A stretch of DNA of 53,225 bases from Pseudomonas sp. AFG_SD02_1510_Pfu_092 (GCF_003331055.1 NZ_PUQD01000035.1:1-53225), one strand, 5' to 3'. Positions 19,414-28,771 are shown, counted from the first letter of the stretch. Notes: generated from the letters alone by a model not told the origin. Program-made: numbers and translations.

Positions 19414-20193
19414 ATGTCCCCTTCATCAACCGCCCTGCGCTCGGCGCGTTCTGCCGCGCTGGTACTCTCGCTGTTCGTCGCTGGCGGCTGCAGCCAGCGC
19501 ACGCCCGCCGCCACTTGCGGCACTGTCGTCTATCAGGTCAGTGACCCGGCCGAACCCGCCAACCGCGCCGTGTTCGCCTTCAACCGCAGCGTCGATGACT
19601 ACCTGCTGGCGCCGGTCGCCCGCGGCTACAGTAGGTTGCCCGGTTTTGCCCGGCAGGGCGTGCACAACTTCGCCAGCAACTTCGGCGAGCCCAAGGTGTT
19701 GGTCAACGACCTGCTGCAGGGCAACGGCGAGCGGGCGATGACCAGCCTGAGCCGCTTCATCTTCAATACCACCCTGGGCGTGGCCGGGCTGGTCGATGTG
19801 TCCGGCAAGATGGGGCTGAGCCAGCACCGTTCGGACTTCGGCCAGACCTTCGGGGTGTGGGGCATCGCCGCCGGGCCGATCGTCGAGCTGCCGTTGCTGG
19901 GTAGCCACAACCTGCGTGACGCCACCGGCACGCTACTGGGCCTGGCGCTGGACCCGTTTGGCGACAACAGCGATGCCGTCGAAACCCTGGGCAACGCCGC
20001 CATGGCCGGCGGCATCGTGGATGCCCGGGCCGAAGCACTGCCACTCACCGACCTGCTGCGCACCTGGCCGGATTACTACGTCGCGCAGCGCGACTACACC
20101 GCGCAGCGCCGCGCCAACCGGGTGGCAGAGGGCAAGGCCGGCGAGCCGGGTACCTGGCAAGCCGATTGCCCGCAGGTGAACGCCGATGAATGA
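19414..20193 (+). CDS. VacJ/MlaA-family outer-membrane lipoprotein
   Basis: 259 aa from the ATG that opens a lipoprotein signal sequence (ALVLSLFVAGGC; lipobox with Cys at about residue 28). The open frame extends much further upstream but only as an antisense shadow. Family signatures: DPAEPANRAVFAFN, SNFGEPKVLVNDLLQG, RFIFNTTLGVAGL and DFGQTFGVWG. MlaA-type proteins sit in the inner leaflet of the outer membrane and extract mislocalised phospholipids. The main mla operon is not here, so this is probably a stand-alone paralogue. The next small gene overlaps its last 8 bp. Confidence 0.93.
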   Translation: MSPSSTALRSARSAALVLSLFVAGGCSQRTPAATCGTVVYQVSDPAEPANRAVFAFNRSVDDYLLAPVARGYSRLPGFARQGVHNFASNFGEPKVLVNDLLQGNGERAMTSLSRFIFNTTLGVAGLVDVSGKMGLSQHRSDFGQTFGVWGIAAGPIVELPLLGSHNLRDATGTLLGLALDPFGDNSDAVETLGNAAMAGGIVDARAEALPLTDLLRTWPDYYVAQRDYTAQRRANRVAEGKAGEPGTWQADCPQVNADE

Positions 20194-20416
20194 TGCCCAG
20201 GCTGCCATGCTGCTGTTCCGGCGCCAGGAAGGCGCTGCCCGGCAAGCGCTGCTGCTGCATGAGCTGGAGGCGCGGGTTTCTGCCGATGGCCGGAGCCTGG
20301 TGCTGAGCCGCTATCGCGAACGCGTCACCGCCGAGGGCACCCACTACCGGCACGAGGTGCACCGCAACATACCGCTTGCGGCATTGCTGCGTTGGGTGGC
20401 CCGGCACGGACAGTGA
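20186..20416 (+). CDS. Small uncharacterised protein following the MlaA-like gene
   Basis: 76 aa, starting inside the last codons of the lipoprotein gene (8-bp overlap), so almost certainly translationally coupled. Charged and Arg-rich (LSRYRERVTAEGTHYRHEVH) with no signal peptide or membrane segment, hence cytoplasmic. No family recognised. Its conserved-looking coupling to a phospholipid-trafficking lipoprotein is the only clue to function. Confidence 0.75.
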   Translation: MNDAQAAMLLFRRQEGAARQALLLHELEARVSADGRSLVLSRYRERVTAEGTHYRHEVHRNIPLAALLRWVARHGQ

Positions 20417-20430
20417 AATCAGCAGAGTCC

Positions 20431-20519
20431 CCGTGGGAGCGGCTTCAGCCGCGAACACCGGCGCAGCCGGTGCCATACACCGCGTTGGATTCTTCGCGGC
20501 TGAAGCCGCTCCCACAGGG
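20431..20519. repeat. Composite REP pair with CACCGGCGCAGCCGGTG core
   Basis: GTGGGAGCGGCTTCAGCCGC on the left, the core hairpin CACCGGCGCAGCCGGTGCC in the middle, and TTCGCGGCTGAAGCCGCTCC on the right. The same composite design as the units at 23969, 35861 and 42289-42614. Confidence 0.87.
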
Positions 20520-20663
20520 GCGGGCTGATGCGCAGTGCAGGCCTTGCTGGCGATGTCCGAAACGCAACAGTAGCTGCCCGTCCGGCGTGAGACAGGCAGT
20601 GTGGGCACTGGCTACCCTGCTTCGGCAAATGCCTTGTTCCCTTTCGCCAGAAGAAGATCGCCC

Positions 20664-21896
20664 ATGACGACTCCCGCCGCCTCACTGGCTGCCACGCCGC
20701 CTGCCGACCACGCCCAAGGTTTCCTGGTCCGCATCGTCGGCGCCGCCGCGTTCGCCCACCTGCTCAACGACCTGATCCAGGCCGTGCTGCCGTCGATCTA
20801 CCCGATGCTCAAGAGCGAGTTCGCCCTGAGTTTCGCCCAGATCGGCTGGATCGCCTTGGTCTACCAGGTGACCGCGTCCCTGCTGCAACCCTGGGTCGGC
20901 CTGTACACCGACAAGCATCCGCAACCCTACCTGCTGCCAGCCGGCATGCTGGTGACCCTGGCCGGCATCGCCCTGCTCGCCTTCGCCAACAGCTATGCGA
21001 TGCTGCTGGTGGCAGCCGCCGTGGTCGGGGTGGGCTCGGCGACCTTCCACCCCGAGGCGTCGCGCGTGGCCAGGATGGCCTCCGGCGGGCGCTTCGGCAC
21101 CGCGCAGTCGACCTTCCAGGTCGGCGGCAACACCGGCTCTGCCCTCGGCCCGTTGCTCACCGCCGCCATCGTCATTCCGTACGGCCAGGCGGCCATCGCC
21201 TGGTTCATGCTGGCGGCTGCGCTGGCGGTGTGGGTGCTGTTGCGGGTCACCGGCTGGACCATGCGCCACGGCCAGGCCCAGCTCAAGAGCTTCGCCGGCC
21301 AGCAGGCCCCGGGGCTTTCGGGCAGCGCCATGTGGCGCGCGGTGGGTGTCATCGCCGTGCTGATGTTCGCCAAGTTCGTCTACATCGCCTCGTTCAGCAA
21401 CTACTTCACCTTCTACCTGATCGAGCATTTCGGCCTGAGCGTGCAGCACAGCCAGTTGTACCTGTTCGTCTTCCTCGCAGCGGTGGCCCTGGGCACCTTC
21501 GCCGGCGGCCCGGTGGGTGACCGGATCGGGCGCAAGACGGTGATCTGGGTCTCGTTCCTCGGCGTGGCCCCCTTCGCCCTCGCCCTGCCCTACGCCAACC
21601 TGGCCTGGACCGCAGTGCTGGCGGTGGCCATCGGCCTGGTGATGTCCTCGGCCTTCGCCGCACTGGTGGTGTATGCCCAGGAGGCCGTGCCGGGCCGGGT
21701 CGGCATGGTCTCGGGAGTGATGTTCGGGTTGATGTTCGGTATCAGTGGCATCGGCGCCGCCGGGCTCGGCGAGCTGGCCGACCGGCATGGCATCGAGTGG
21801 GTGTACCAGGCCATCTCGTTCTTGCCGCTGCTGGGGCTGGCCACTGCGCTGCTGCCGGCAACCCGCTCCACCGCGCGGCCCAGCCGCTGCTGTTAA
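20664..21896 (+). CDS. MFS exporter of the fosmidomycin-resistance (Fsr) type
   Basis: 410 aa from the ATG at the end of AGAAGATCGCCC; the open frame runs 63 bp further upstream without a usable start. Twelve predicted membrane helices. Fsr marks: AFAHLLNDLIQAVLPSIYPM in the first helix, GLYTDKHPQPYLLP after helix 2, and VGVGSATFHPEASRVARMA. Fsr-type proteins export fosmidomycin and other compounds; the natural substrate here is unknown. An AraC-type regulator gene begins 36 bp after it on the same strand and probably controls or senses the same compound. Confidence 0.92.
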   Translation: MTTPAASLAATPPADHAQGFLVRIVGAAAFAHLLNDLIQAVLPSIYPMLKSEFALSFAQIGWIALVYQVTASLLQPWVGLYTDKHPQPYLLPAGMLVTLAGIALLAFANSYAMLLVAAAVVGVGSATFHPEASRVARMASGGRFGTAQSTFQVGGNTGSALGPLLTAAIVIPYGQAAIAWFMLAAALAVWVLLRVTGWTMRHGQAQLKSFAGQQAPGLSGSAMWRAVGVIAVLMFAKFVYIASFSNYFTFYLIEHFGLSVQHSQLYLFVFLAAVALGTFAGGPVGDRIGRKTVIWVSFLGVAPFALALPYANLAWTAVLAVAIGLVMSSAFAALVVYAQEAVPGRVGMVSGVMFGLMFGISGIGAAGLGELADRHGIEWVYQAISFLPLLGLATALLPATRSTARPSRCC

Positions 21897-21932
21897 AGTG
21901 GCCGGGCCTGGCTGCCTGTCGAAGAGGTCGAA

Positions 21933-22706
21933 ATGCTAAAGCCGCAGCATGAATTGCTGGTAGAGGTCGATGAGTTGGCCTGGGAGGTCGGTAGCCGCGC
22001 GACGGACTACCCGACCGACTGGTTCATCGAGCCCCACAGCCATGCCAAGCATCAACTGATCTATGCCATCAAAGGCCTGATGATCGTTGAGTCCGGCAAC
22101 CAGCGCTGGACCGTACCGCCCAGCCGTGGCGTGTGGATGCCCTGCGGCCAGGTGCACGCGATCCGTTGCGTGGGCGATGTGAAGATGCGCAGTGTGTTCG
22201 TGCGTACCGACACGACCGTGCAATTGCCCGTGCAAAGCAAGGCCATCGCTATTTCGCCGTTGCTCAGCGAACTGATCAAGGCCTCCGTGGCGTTTACCGG
22301 GCCGTTTGCCGAAGACTCCCGCGAAGCCCGGGTGATGCGCCTGATTCTCGACGAGATCTGCGTGCTGCCGACCTTGCCGCTGAAGCTGTCGCAACCCGCC
22401 GACAAGCGCCTGCAGGCGATCTGTTCGGCGTTGCAGGCGCGGCCTGACGACAATGCCAGCGTGGCCGACTGGGGCCGCCAGCTGGGCGTGGACGAAAGAA
22501 CCATCCAGCGCCTGTTCCGCAGGGAAACCGGCATGACGTTCGGCCAGTGGCGCCAGCAGGCACGGCTGATGCAGGCGCTGGAACGGATCGCCCTGGGCGA
22601 GCGGATCATCGATGTGGCGGGGGCGCTGGGGTATGACAGCCCAAGTGCCTTCGCCAGCATGTTCAAGCGCCAGTTCGGCACCACGCCGAGCCAGTTCTTC
22701 AAATAG
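21933..22706 (+). CDS. AraC-family regulator with N-terminal cupin
   Basis: 257 aa. Residues ~15-110 form a cupin-like sensing domain (EPHSHAKHQLIYAIKG), and residues ~160-257 the double helix-turn-helix (VADWGRQLGVDERTIQRLF and IIDVAGALGYDSPSAFASMF) ending in the classic FKRQFGTTPSQFFK. AGAGG precedes the ATG. Position 36 bp after the Fsr-type exporter suggests that it regulates that exporter in response to its substrate (inference). Confidence 0.92.
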   Translation: MLKPQHELLVEVDELAWEVGSRATDYPTDWFIEPHSHAKHQLIYAIKGLMIVESGNQRWTVPPSRGVWMPCGQVHAIRCVGDVKMRSVFVRTDTTVQLPVQSKAIAISPLLSELIKASVAFTGPFAEDSREARVMRLILDEICVLPTLPLKLSQPADKRLQAICSALQARPDDNASVADWGRQLGVDERTIQRLFRRETGMTFGQWRQQARLMQALERIALGERIIDVAGALGYDSPSAFASMFKRQFGTTPSQFFK

Positions 22707-22800
22707 CCTGCAAGACAAAACTTTGCCTGATCCCGCGCAACAACCGTGCCCTGGCGTGTACAGTAAGTTCACAACAAAGCCCCCAGAAGGAGCCCGGCAC

Positions 22801-23949
22801 ATGACGGTGACGCTGTCCCCCCTGCAGATCGATTGCGATTTCGACTCCGGCAACATCCAGGTCCTGGATGCCAGCAACCCGGCCCAGGTACACCTGGCCA
22901 TCCGCCCGGACACTCACAGCGGCCACTACCAGTGGTTCCACTTCAAGGTCAGCGGGCTGACGCCAGGCCAGGTCCATCGCTTCAGCCTCGACAACGCCTC
23001 GGGCTCCTCCTACAAGAACGCCTGGAGCGGCTACAACGCCGTGGCCTCGTACGACCAGCAGAGCTGGTTCCGCGTGCCCAGCCAGTTCGACGGCACCGCG
23101 CTGTCGTTCGAGGTAACCGCCGAACAACAACACATCTGGTTCGCCTACTTCGAACCCTACCCGCGCGCCCGCCACAACCAGCTGATCGAACGTGCCCGGC
23201 AACTGCCGGGGGTCGAGTTGCTGGCCAGTGGCCGCAGCGTGCAGGGCCGCGATATTCCCCTGTTGCGTGCCGGTGATGGTGCCGATGGCAAGCGCAAGCT
23301 GTGGCTGATTGCCCAGCAACACCCGGGTGAACACATGGCCGAATGGTTCATGGAAGGTGTGATCGACCGCCTGCAGGCCAACGACGCCGTGGTCCGGCAG
23401 TTGCTGGCCAAGGCCGACCTGTACCTGATCCCCAACATGAACCCCGATGGCGCCTTCCTCGGCCACCTGCGCACCAACTTCAAGGGCAAGGACCTCAACC
23501 GTGCCTGGCAGGATGCCAGCGTCGAACTCACCCCCGAGGTGTTCTTCGCCCAGGCGCAGATGAAGCAATACGGTGTGGATGCCTTCATCGATGTGCACGG
23601 CGACGAAGAGATCCCCCATGTGTTCACTGCGGCCTGCGAGGGCAACCCGGGCTATACGCCACGGCTGGCGCAGCTGGAAGCGCAGTTCCGCAATACCCTG
23701 TGCAGCCTGACCCGCGACTTCCAGACGGTGCATGGCTACACCCGCGATGAACCGGGGCAGGCCAACACGACCCTGGCCTGCAATGCGGTGGGGATGGCCT
23801 ACGACTGCCTGTCACTGACGCTGGAAATGCCGTTCAAGGACCATGACGACGCGCCCGATGCGCGAACCGGATGGTCCGGTGCGCGCTCGAAGGCGCTGGC
23901 CGGCGCGGTGCTGGAGACCTTGGCGAAAATGGTTGGCGATTTGCGCTGA
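22801..23949 (+). CDS. M14-family zinc carboxypeptidase (cytosolic CCP-like)
   Basis: 382 aa from the ATG preceded by AAGGAG. An N-terminal beta-sandwich (~1-120), then a metallo-carboxypeptidase fold with zinc ligands H174 and E177 in QQHPGEHMAEW and H266 in FIDVHGDEE, and catalytic Glu E342 in LTLEMPFKD; the substrate-binding region includes NMNPDGAFLGHLR. The domain order matches the bacterial relatives of eukaryotic cytosolic carboxypeptidases (tubulin deglutamylases). No signal peptide, so cytoplasmic. The bacterial substrate is not established. The reading frame reaches farther upstream only as overlap with the AraC gene. Confidence 0.92.
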   Translation: MTVTLSPLQIDCDFDSGNIQVLDASNPAQVHLAIRPDTHSGHYQWFHFKVSGLTPGQVHRFSLDNASGSSYKNAWSGYNAVASYDQQSWFRVPSQFDGTALSFEVTAEQQHIWFAYFEPYPRARHNQLIERARQLPGVELLASGRSVQGRDIPLLRAGDGADGKRKLWLIAQQHPGEHMAEWFMEGVIDRLQANDAVVRQLLAKADLYLIPNMNPDGAFLGHLRTNFKGKDLNRAWQDASVELTPEVFFAQAQMKQYGVDAFIDVHGDEEIPHVFTAACEGNPGYTPRLAQLEAQFRNTLCSLTRDFQTVHGYTRDEPGQANTTLACNAVGMAYDCLSLTLEMPFKDHDDAPDARTGWSGARSKALAGAVLETLAKMVGDLR

Positions 23950-23968
23950 AGCCTGCCGGCGCAGGGCT

Positions 23969-24056
23969 TGTGGGAGCGGGCATGCCCGCGAAGCAGACGA
24001 CGCGGTGGATGGCACGGGCTTCGCCCGTGTTCGCGGGCGCGCCCGCTCCCACAGGG
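23969..24056. repeat. Composite REP pair
   Basis: TTGTGGGAGCGGGCATGCCC and GTTCGCGGGCGCGCCCGCTC flank a GGCACGGGCTTCGCCCGTG hairpin. It lies in the convergent gap between the carboxypeptidase and fimbrial tip genes and could terminate both transcripts. Confidence 0.86.
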
Positions 24057-24077
24057 GGCTGCGCGGGGCAAGGCCTC

Positions 24078-25046
24078 TCAGAACTGCACATCCAGTATCA
24101 CGCTGTCGGTATAGGCCCCCGCCGGCGGTGTGGCCTGGTCGGTGTAGACCTTGGCGTTGTAATTGAACACCTGGCTACCGGTGCCGGTACCGGCGCCGGG
24201 GTTCACATCGGCATCGCCACTGGCCCGTCGCGCCGCCCCCAGCGAACCCCAGCGCACCGCACTGGCACTCTTGAAAATGTCGTAGGCCAGGTAGCCGCTG
24301 GCCGCCGATTTCATCCGCCGCCGCCCACCAGCGACGTTCTGCCCGTCATCCAGGCCCACGGTGTAGTTGCTGCCCTTGGTGCACGACACGCTCAGGCTCT
24401 GGCTCACCGTGCCGAACCCGGCCACCACCGGCGCGCTGGCGAAACTGAGGTTGGGCGTGCTGATCTGGCAATCGTTGGTCACCGTCATGCTCACCGCCAG
24501 GGTCTTGCTGCCGCCGCTGGTATCCCGGCCGATGCAGAACCCGCCCAGACCAATCCCCTCGCAGTAGTCCCAGGCCCATTCGACGGTCAGCGTTTCCTCG
24601 TAGAGCCCCGCTGCAACGTTGCTGCCGGCCTGGGTGCGCAGGTAGAGGGGCACGTTCCTCGGCGTACCGTTGAGCAACCCCAGCACATCGAGAATGCCGG
24701 TGGTCCTGTATTCGAACCAGGCGCCACGGGCGATCGGGTAGGTGGTGGTGCCGTCGGCGTACAGCGTGTACGGGATGACATCGCCGCCAGGCCCCACCAG
24801 GCCGCTGGTGTTGGCGGTGATCCTGATCTTGAACGAGTCGGTGCTGCTGAGCACGCTCAGCACCGATCCGCTGCACTGCAAGCCCGAGTTGCTGCTGGAC
24901 GCCAGTTGTACCGTGTTGCGTACCTGGGTGGAATTGAGCGCGCCGAACGCCGCAGGCACAGTCGCCACCGAGGTGCACTTGGCCCAGGCCGGGCCTACCG
25001 ACAACAGCAGCAGGCACAGCCATGCCGCGCAGCTGCGGGCTGTCAT
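24078..25046 (-). CDS. Csu-type fimbrial tip adhesin (two spore coat U domains)
   Basis: 322 aa from the ATG that overlaps the usher stop as ATGA; the frame extends 23 codons upstream inside the usher. Signal peptide (SCAAWLCLLLLSVGPAWA). Two tandem spore-coat-U-type domains, about residues 25-170 and 180-322, the second ending AYTDSVILDVQF with the terminal aromatic residue typical of these subunits. Two-domain subunits encoded last in Csu operons are tip adhesins (CsuE in Acinetobacter): the N-terminal domain binds surfaces, the C-terminal one is the pilin domain. Secreted via the adjacent chaperone and usher. Confidence 0.9.
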   Translation of the reverse strand: MTARSCAAWLCLLLLSVGPAWAKCTSVATVPAAFGALNSTQVRNTVQLASSSNSGLQCSGSVLSVLSSTDSFKIRITANTSGLVGPGGDVIPYTLYADGTTTYPIARGAWFEYRTTGILDVLGLLNGTPRNVPLYLRTQAGSNVAAGLYEETLTVEWAWDYCEGIGLGGFCIGRDTSGGSKTLAVSMTVTNDCQISTPNLSFASAPVVAGFGTVSQSLSVSCTKGSNYTVGLDDGQNVAGGRRRMKSAASGYLAYDIFKSASAVRWGSLGAARRASGDADVNPGAGTGTGSQVFNYNAKVYTDQATPPAGAYTDSVILDVQF

Positions 25047-27436
25047 TGGCACACCAGCGGGCCGATCAAGGGAATCGAGCCCTGCGCTTCGGGCAGGTCG
25101 AACGCCACCTGGCACTGCCTGCCGCCTTCCAGCTCCACCTGCAGGCGGTTATGCGCTGTCAGGTTCTCCAGGTAGACCAGGCCATCCCACCCGACCACCG
25201 CCTGGCTGCCGCTTTCCCTATGGGTGACGCGGCTACCCAGCTTGAGCACCTGGCGGTCGGCGTCCACCAGTTCGACACTGGCCGCCAGCACGCGCTTGAG
25301 CGGGAACGCCAGCAGGTAACCGCTGCCCCGGCGCACGGCCACCCGCTGTTCCACTTCGGCGGCGAGGATGTCCGGTGGCAGGTCCATGGGGTCGATCTCG
25401 TACTTGCCGCGGTAGTAACCGCTGCTGTACGGCACCAACAGGTGGCCGCTGGCATCGGTGCGGCCAACCACCTGGTTTTCGTAGCGCACCGGCACATCGG
25501 CATACCCCCCGGTGCTGACCACCACGAAGGCATCGTCGATGCGGTTGGCGGCAAACAGCCCGGCATCCATCCATACCAGCGAGCCACTGGCGTCGGCCCA
25601 ACGGGTCATCTGATCACGGCTGCCATACGCGCCGGCCTGCAACTGCACCGACTGCAGGCGCCAGGTCACATCAGCCTGCCGGTAAGCATCGCGCTCGCTG
25701 CCGGCGGCGTAACCCAGGTTGTAACCGACACCACCGCCCACCGGCGTCGCTCGGCTGTAGTTGATCCGCTGCAGGCTCTCGCCCTGCTGGCTGCGCTCCA
25801 GGCTCAGGGCCAGGGTGCCGCGCAGGTCGAACGGGATCACCAGTTGCGCCTGTACCGCCCACTGGCTGTCGCCCACTTCCCGGTTGGCCGACAGGTACAC
25901 GCTGCTGTTGCCCCACAACGGCCTGCTGTAGCTCAGGTTGATTAGCCGGGTACGGCTGCCGTCGGCGGCGCGCACGTCGAAGTAACCGGCGCCGAGGTTG
26001 CCGTATGCGTTCAGGTTCAGGCTCAGCGTGAGCTGTTCGCTGCGTTGGCTCAGCTGCAGGTCCTGGCTGTCGACCCGGCTCAGGTCGGCGTAATCGCCAT
26101 AGCGTTGCAGGCGCTGGTAGCTGATGCCGAGGCGCTGGCTGTTGTACTGGTAGCCGAGGGCGACTTGGTGGCCCTTGTCGCCGTCGAAGCGGCTCTGCGC
26201 CAGGGCGGCGTTGAGCACGCCGAAAGTGCCCAGCCGCAGGTTGCCGCCCAGGCCGCCGAGCATCAGCGATTCGGCCGTTTCGCCGTGGGTTTCCAGGGTG
26301 AAGCTGTCGCTCAGCCCGTAGCGCAGGCTGGCCGAGGCCACCCCGGGGCCATAGACAAAATCGCGCACGCCATAGTCGCGGCGCAGGCTGCCGGCGGCCA
26401 GCGAGTAATCCGCCAGGCCCTGCTGCAGCAGACTGCTGGTGACGTAGAACGGCAAGGTGGTCGACACCTGGCGGCCAAGGGCATCGGTGGTGACGACGAC
26501 CGCTTCCCCGGCGCCGTTGATGAACGGCACGTTGGTCAGCGTATAGGGGCCCGGTTGCAACTCGGTGGTGCTGGATTTGTAGCCATTGATGAACAGGTCC
26601 AGCGAGGTTGGCACCGCCGCTTCGCCGGCAAAGGCCGGCAACGGGTAGGTGACCAGGTCGGGGCGCACCGCGAAATCACGCGACAACTGCAGGCCACCGA
26701 CCCGCACCGCGCTGGTCCAGGGCAAGGCACCGGTCACCAGGTCACCGGCTTCGTAGGTCAGCAGGCGCTGCTCGTCGCTGAAGCGCCAGGTGGTGTCGTA
26801 ACGCAGAAAACCCTGACGCGTATCGTCCGCCTGTGTACCGTTGAACGCCTGGCGCCACTGCCCGGTAGTGGCGAAGGTGCCCCAGTTGTCGAACAGGCGC
26901 AGCTCGTTCCAGGCCGCCAGGTAGGTACCGCTGTCATCGGTGTCGTTGAGGTACAGGTCATAGTTGAACAGGGCGCCGAAACTGCTGCGCGCCTCGCTGG
27001 GCGGGTACAGGTTGCGCTCGCCCACCTGCTGGTCCGGCAGCCAGACCGCTGGCACCTGCAGCAGCAGGCGCTGGTTGTGGCTGTCGTAGTCGGCGTGCAG
27101 CCCGGCGATGGCCTCCAGCGCCACCTCGCCCTGGGGGTTGCCCGGCAGCGAGACACCGGCTGCGCGCAACACCTCGCTGTCCAGGTACAGCTGCCCGGCG
27201 CGCTGCTGCACCGGTACCAGGTCAGCCTTGGGCATCTGGTTCACCAGCAGCTCGAGGTACAGCGTGGCGTCGGCGTTGGCGGGCAGCTCGGTGGGCGGTG
27301 GTGGCAGGTCGTCGGCCAGCACCATGCCGCTGCCGACCATGGCCAGCCCCAGGCACCAGCGGTGCATCGTCGCTGTTGGCCGCCTCACGCACGCTTTCCG
27401 ACCATTGCCGGGCCCCCCCAGGCATTTTTGACGCAT
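25043..27436 (-). CDS. Outer-membrane fimbrial usher (Csu/archaic type)
   Basis: 797 aa. N-terminal periplasmic domain (~50-170), 24-strand beta-barrel with plug, and C-terminal domains (YLLAFPLKRVLAASVELVD, ending IPLIGPLVCQ). Ushers bind chaperone-subunit complexes and export and polymerise fimbrial subunits. The start is uncertain: the first ATG gives a 23-residue basic extension (KACVRRPTAT) before MHRWCLGLAMVGSGMVLA, which alone looks like a signal peptide (ATG at 27367); neither has a good ribosome binding site. Overlaps the tip adhesin gene by 4 bp and starts 12 bp after the chaperone gene. Confidence 0.93.
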   Translation of the reverse strand: MRQKCLGGPGNGRKACVRRPTATMHRWCLGLAMVGSGMVLADDLPPPPTELPANADATLYLELLVNQMPKADLVPVQQRAGQLYLDSEVLRAAGVSLPGNPQGEVALEAIAGLHADYDSHNQRLLLQVPAVWLPDQQVGERNLYPPSEARSSFGALFNYDLYLNDTDDSGTYLAAWNELRLFDNWGTFATTGQWRQAFNGTQADDTRQGFLRYDTTWRFSDEQRLLTYEAGDLVTGALPWTSAVRVGGLQLSRDFAVRPDLVTYPLPAFAGEAAVPTSLDLFINGYKSSTTELQPGPYTLTNVPFINGAGEAVVVTTDALGRQVSTTLPFYVTSSLLQQGLADYSLAAGSLRRDYGVRDFVYGPGVASASLRYGLSDSFTLETHGETAESLMLGGLGGNLRLGTFGVLNAALAQSRFDGDKGHQVALGYQYNSQRLGISYQRLQRYGDYADLSRVDSQDLQLSQRSEQLTLSLNLNAYGNLGAGYFDVRAADGSRTRLINLSYSRPLWGNSSVYLSANREVGDSQWAVQAQLVIPFDLRGTLALSLERSQQGESLQRINYSRATPVGGGVGYNLGYAAGSERDAYRQADVTWRLQSVQLQAGAYGSRDQMTRWADASGSLVWMDAGLFAANRIDDAFVVVSTGGYADVPVRYENQVVGRTDASGHLLVPYSSGYYRGKYEIDPMDLPPDILAAEVEQRVAVRRGSGYLLAFPLKRVLAASVELVDADRQVLKLGSRVTHRESGSQAVVGWDGLVYLENLTAHNRLQVELEGGRQCQVAFDLPEAQGSIPLIGPLVCQ

Positions 27437-27448
27437 TCAGGCGCGGGC

Positions 27449-28225
27449 TCATTGGCCTTGGCGGAGGGTGTCCGGGCTGCTCTGGCCGTTCACCCTGCCC
27501 TTCAGCACACTGCCGGCATTCGGCAGCAGCGGTGCCGGCCAGCGCATGCTGGCGCCCGGCAGCACATAGCCCAGCAGGCCGTCGGCCAATGGCGTGCTCT
27601 GGCTGCCCTGCTGCACCACCACATCGGTCAGGCGCGCATGCACCGGGCCGCTGTTGCGCACCTCCAGGTAAGGTTTGCCCTGCACGTTCACTGCGCGCCA
27701 GCTGAGTTGCGGTTTGCCGACGCCCTCGGCATTGCGCTTGCTCTCAGGGTCGGCCCTGCCCCACAAGCCTTCGCCGTAGACGAACAGCGGCACCGAGTAG
27801 CGCATCTGCAGGCGGATGGCGGCGGTGGTGCCGGGTGCAGCCTTGTCGACGGGAATGGCCGGCGGGATTTCGTCGATGATGATGCGGTAGGCCTGTTCCT
27901 GGCCGGCCGGCGAGGGGCCGGTACGGGTCAGGCGGATCAGCTGCTTCTGCCCGGGGGCGATGCTGGCCACCGGCGGGCTGCCGATGATCTCGCGCTGCGC
28001 CTGGTACTGTTCCTGGTAGTCACCCTGGCGCCAGGCGAACACCCGCACCTGCAGGTTGGCCGGTGCGCTGCCGCGGTTTTCCAGCCACAGTGCACCGGCC
28101 TTCTGGTCGGCCTCCAGCACCGGGTCGATCGGCCAGATCAGCACCGAGGTAGCCGCCGCCACCGGCAGGCTCGCCAGCCACGACGTGGCGATCATTGCAC
28201 ATGCCCATTTCGTCCCTGCCGCCAT
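27449..28225 (-). CDS. Periplasmic fimbrial chaperone (PapD-like, Csu type)
   Basis: 258 aa with a signal peptide (ATSWLASLPVAAA). Two immunoglobulin-like domains: residues ~25-150 with SVLIWPIDPVLEADQKAGALW and a long hydrophobic G1-type strand region (IRLQMRYSVPLFVYG), and ~165-245. Such chaperones donate a strand to complete incoming pilin subunits and deliver them to the usher. Longer sequence between F1 and G1 strands fits the FGL/archaic class rather than FimC. Between the subunit genes and usher as in csuC. Confidence 0.93.
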   Translation of the reverse strand: MAAGTKWACAMIATSWLASLPVAAATSVLIWPIDPVLEADQKAGALWLENRGSAPANLQVRVFAWRQGDYQEQYQAQREIIGSPPVASIAPGQKQLIRLTRTGPSPAGQEQAYRIIIDEIPPAIPVDKAAPGTTAAIRLQMRYSVPLFVYGEGLWGRADPESKRNAEGVGKPQLSWRAVNVQGKPYLEVRNSGPVHARLTDVVVQQGSQSTPLADGLLGYVLPGASMRWPAPLLPNAGSVLKGRVNGQSSPDTLRQGQ

Positions 28226-28264
28226 GAAGCTCTCCTTGGATACTGGTCGTTGCCGCCCGTGTAC

Positions 28265-28768
28265 TCACCAGCTCACGGTCACTTGCACCACATCGGTGTA
28301 GGCCCCGGCTGGCAGCGTGCCGGGCAGCTGGACCCGGCCGTAAACCGGCAGCTTGATCGCCGTCGGGTCGCTGTAGCTCACGGCCACGCTCTGGCCGATG
28401 CCCAGGTTCTGGCTGTAGGCCGCGTCCCGGTACAACTGATAGGCCAGCAGTTGCGTGCCGCCTGTGCGTTTGAGGTTGCGCGTGCCACCGGCACTGTTCT
28501 GCCCGCCATCCACGCTCATGCTCAAGGCCACGCCCGGCGTACACTGGAACGTCACCGTACTGCCACCCAGCGAAGTGCCGGCAAAGCCGCTGAAAAGCGC
28601 CGAGCGCGAGCCATAGTCAAGCGTTCCGTAGCTGCTCACGCCGCCCACCACCAGGCACCCGGCAACGATCTGCGCGGTCACCGTGAAGCTGCTGGTGGTC
28701 GCCGCGTCCAGCGGCGCGGCCAGCAGCAGGCCCAGGCCGGTGACTGCACCCGGCAGCCAGCCGCGCAT
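28265..28768 (-). CDS. Fimbrial subunit, spore coat U domain (3rd minor/major pilin)
   Basis: 167 aa with signal peptide (AVTGLGLLLAAPLDA). A single SCPU domain with two Cys (AGCLVVGG and TFQCTPGVALSM) and the C-terminal pattern AYTDVVQVTVSW. Like CsuA/CsuB-type pilins it would lack one beta-strand and be completed by the chaperone and then by the next subunit. The stop is 39 bp before the chaperone gene; the preceding subunit gene ends 3 bp upstream of its start, so the pair are tightly coupled. Confidence 0.9.
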   Translation of the reverse strand: MRGWLPGAVTGLGLLLAAPLDAATTSSFTVTAQIVAGCLVVGGVSSYGTLDYGSRSALFSGFAGTSLGGSTVTFQCTPGVALSMSVDGGQNSAGGTRNLKRTGGTQLLAYQLYRDAAYSQNLGIGQSVAVSYSDPTAIKLPVYGRVQLPGTLPAGAYTDVVQVTVSW

Positions 28769-28771
28769 GGC

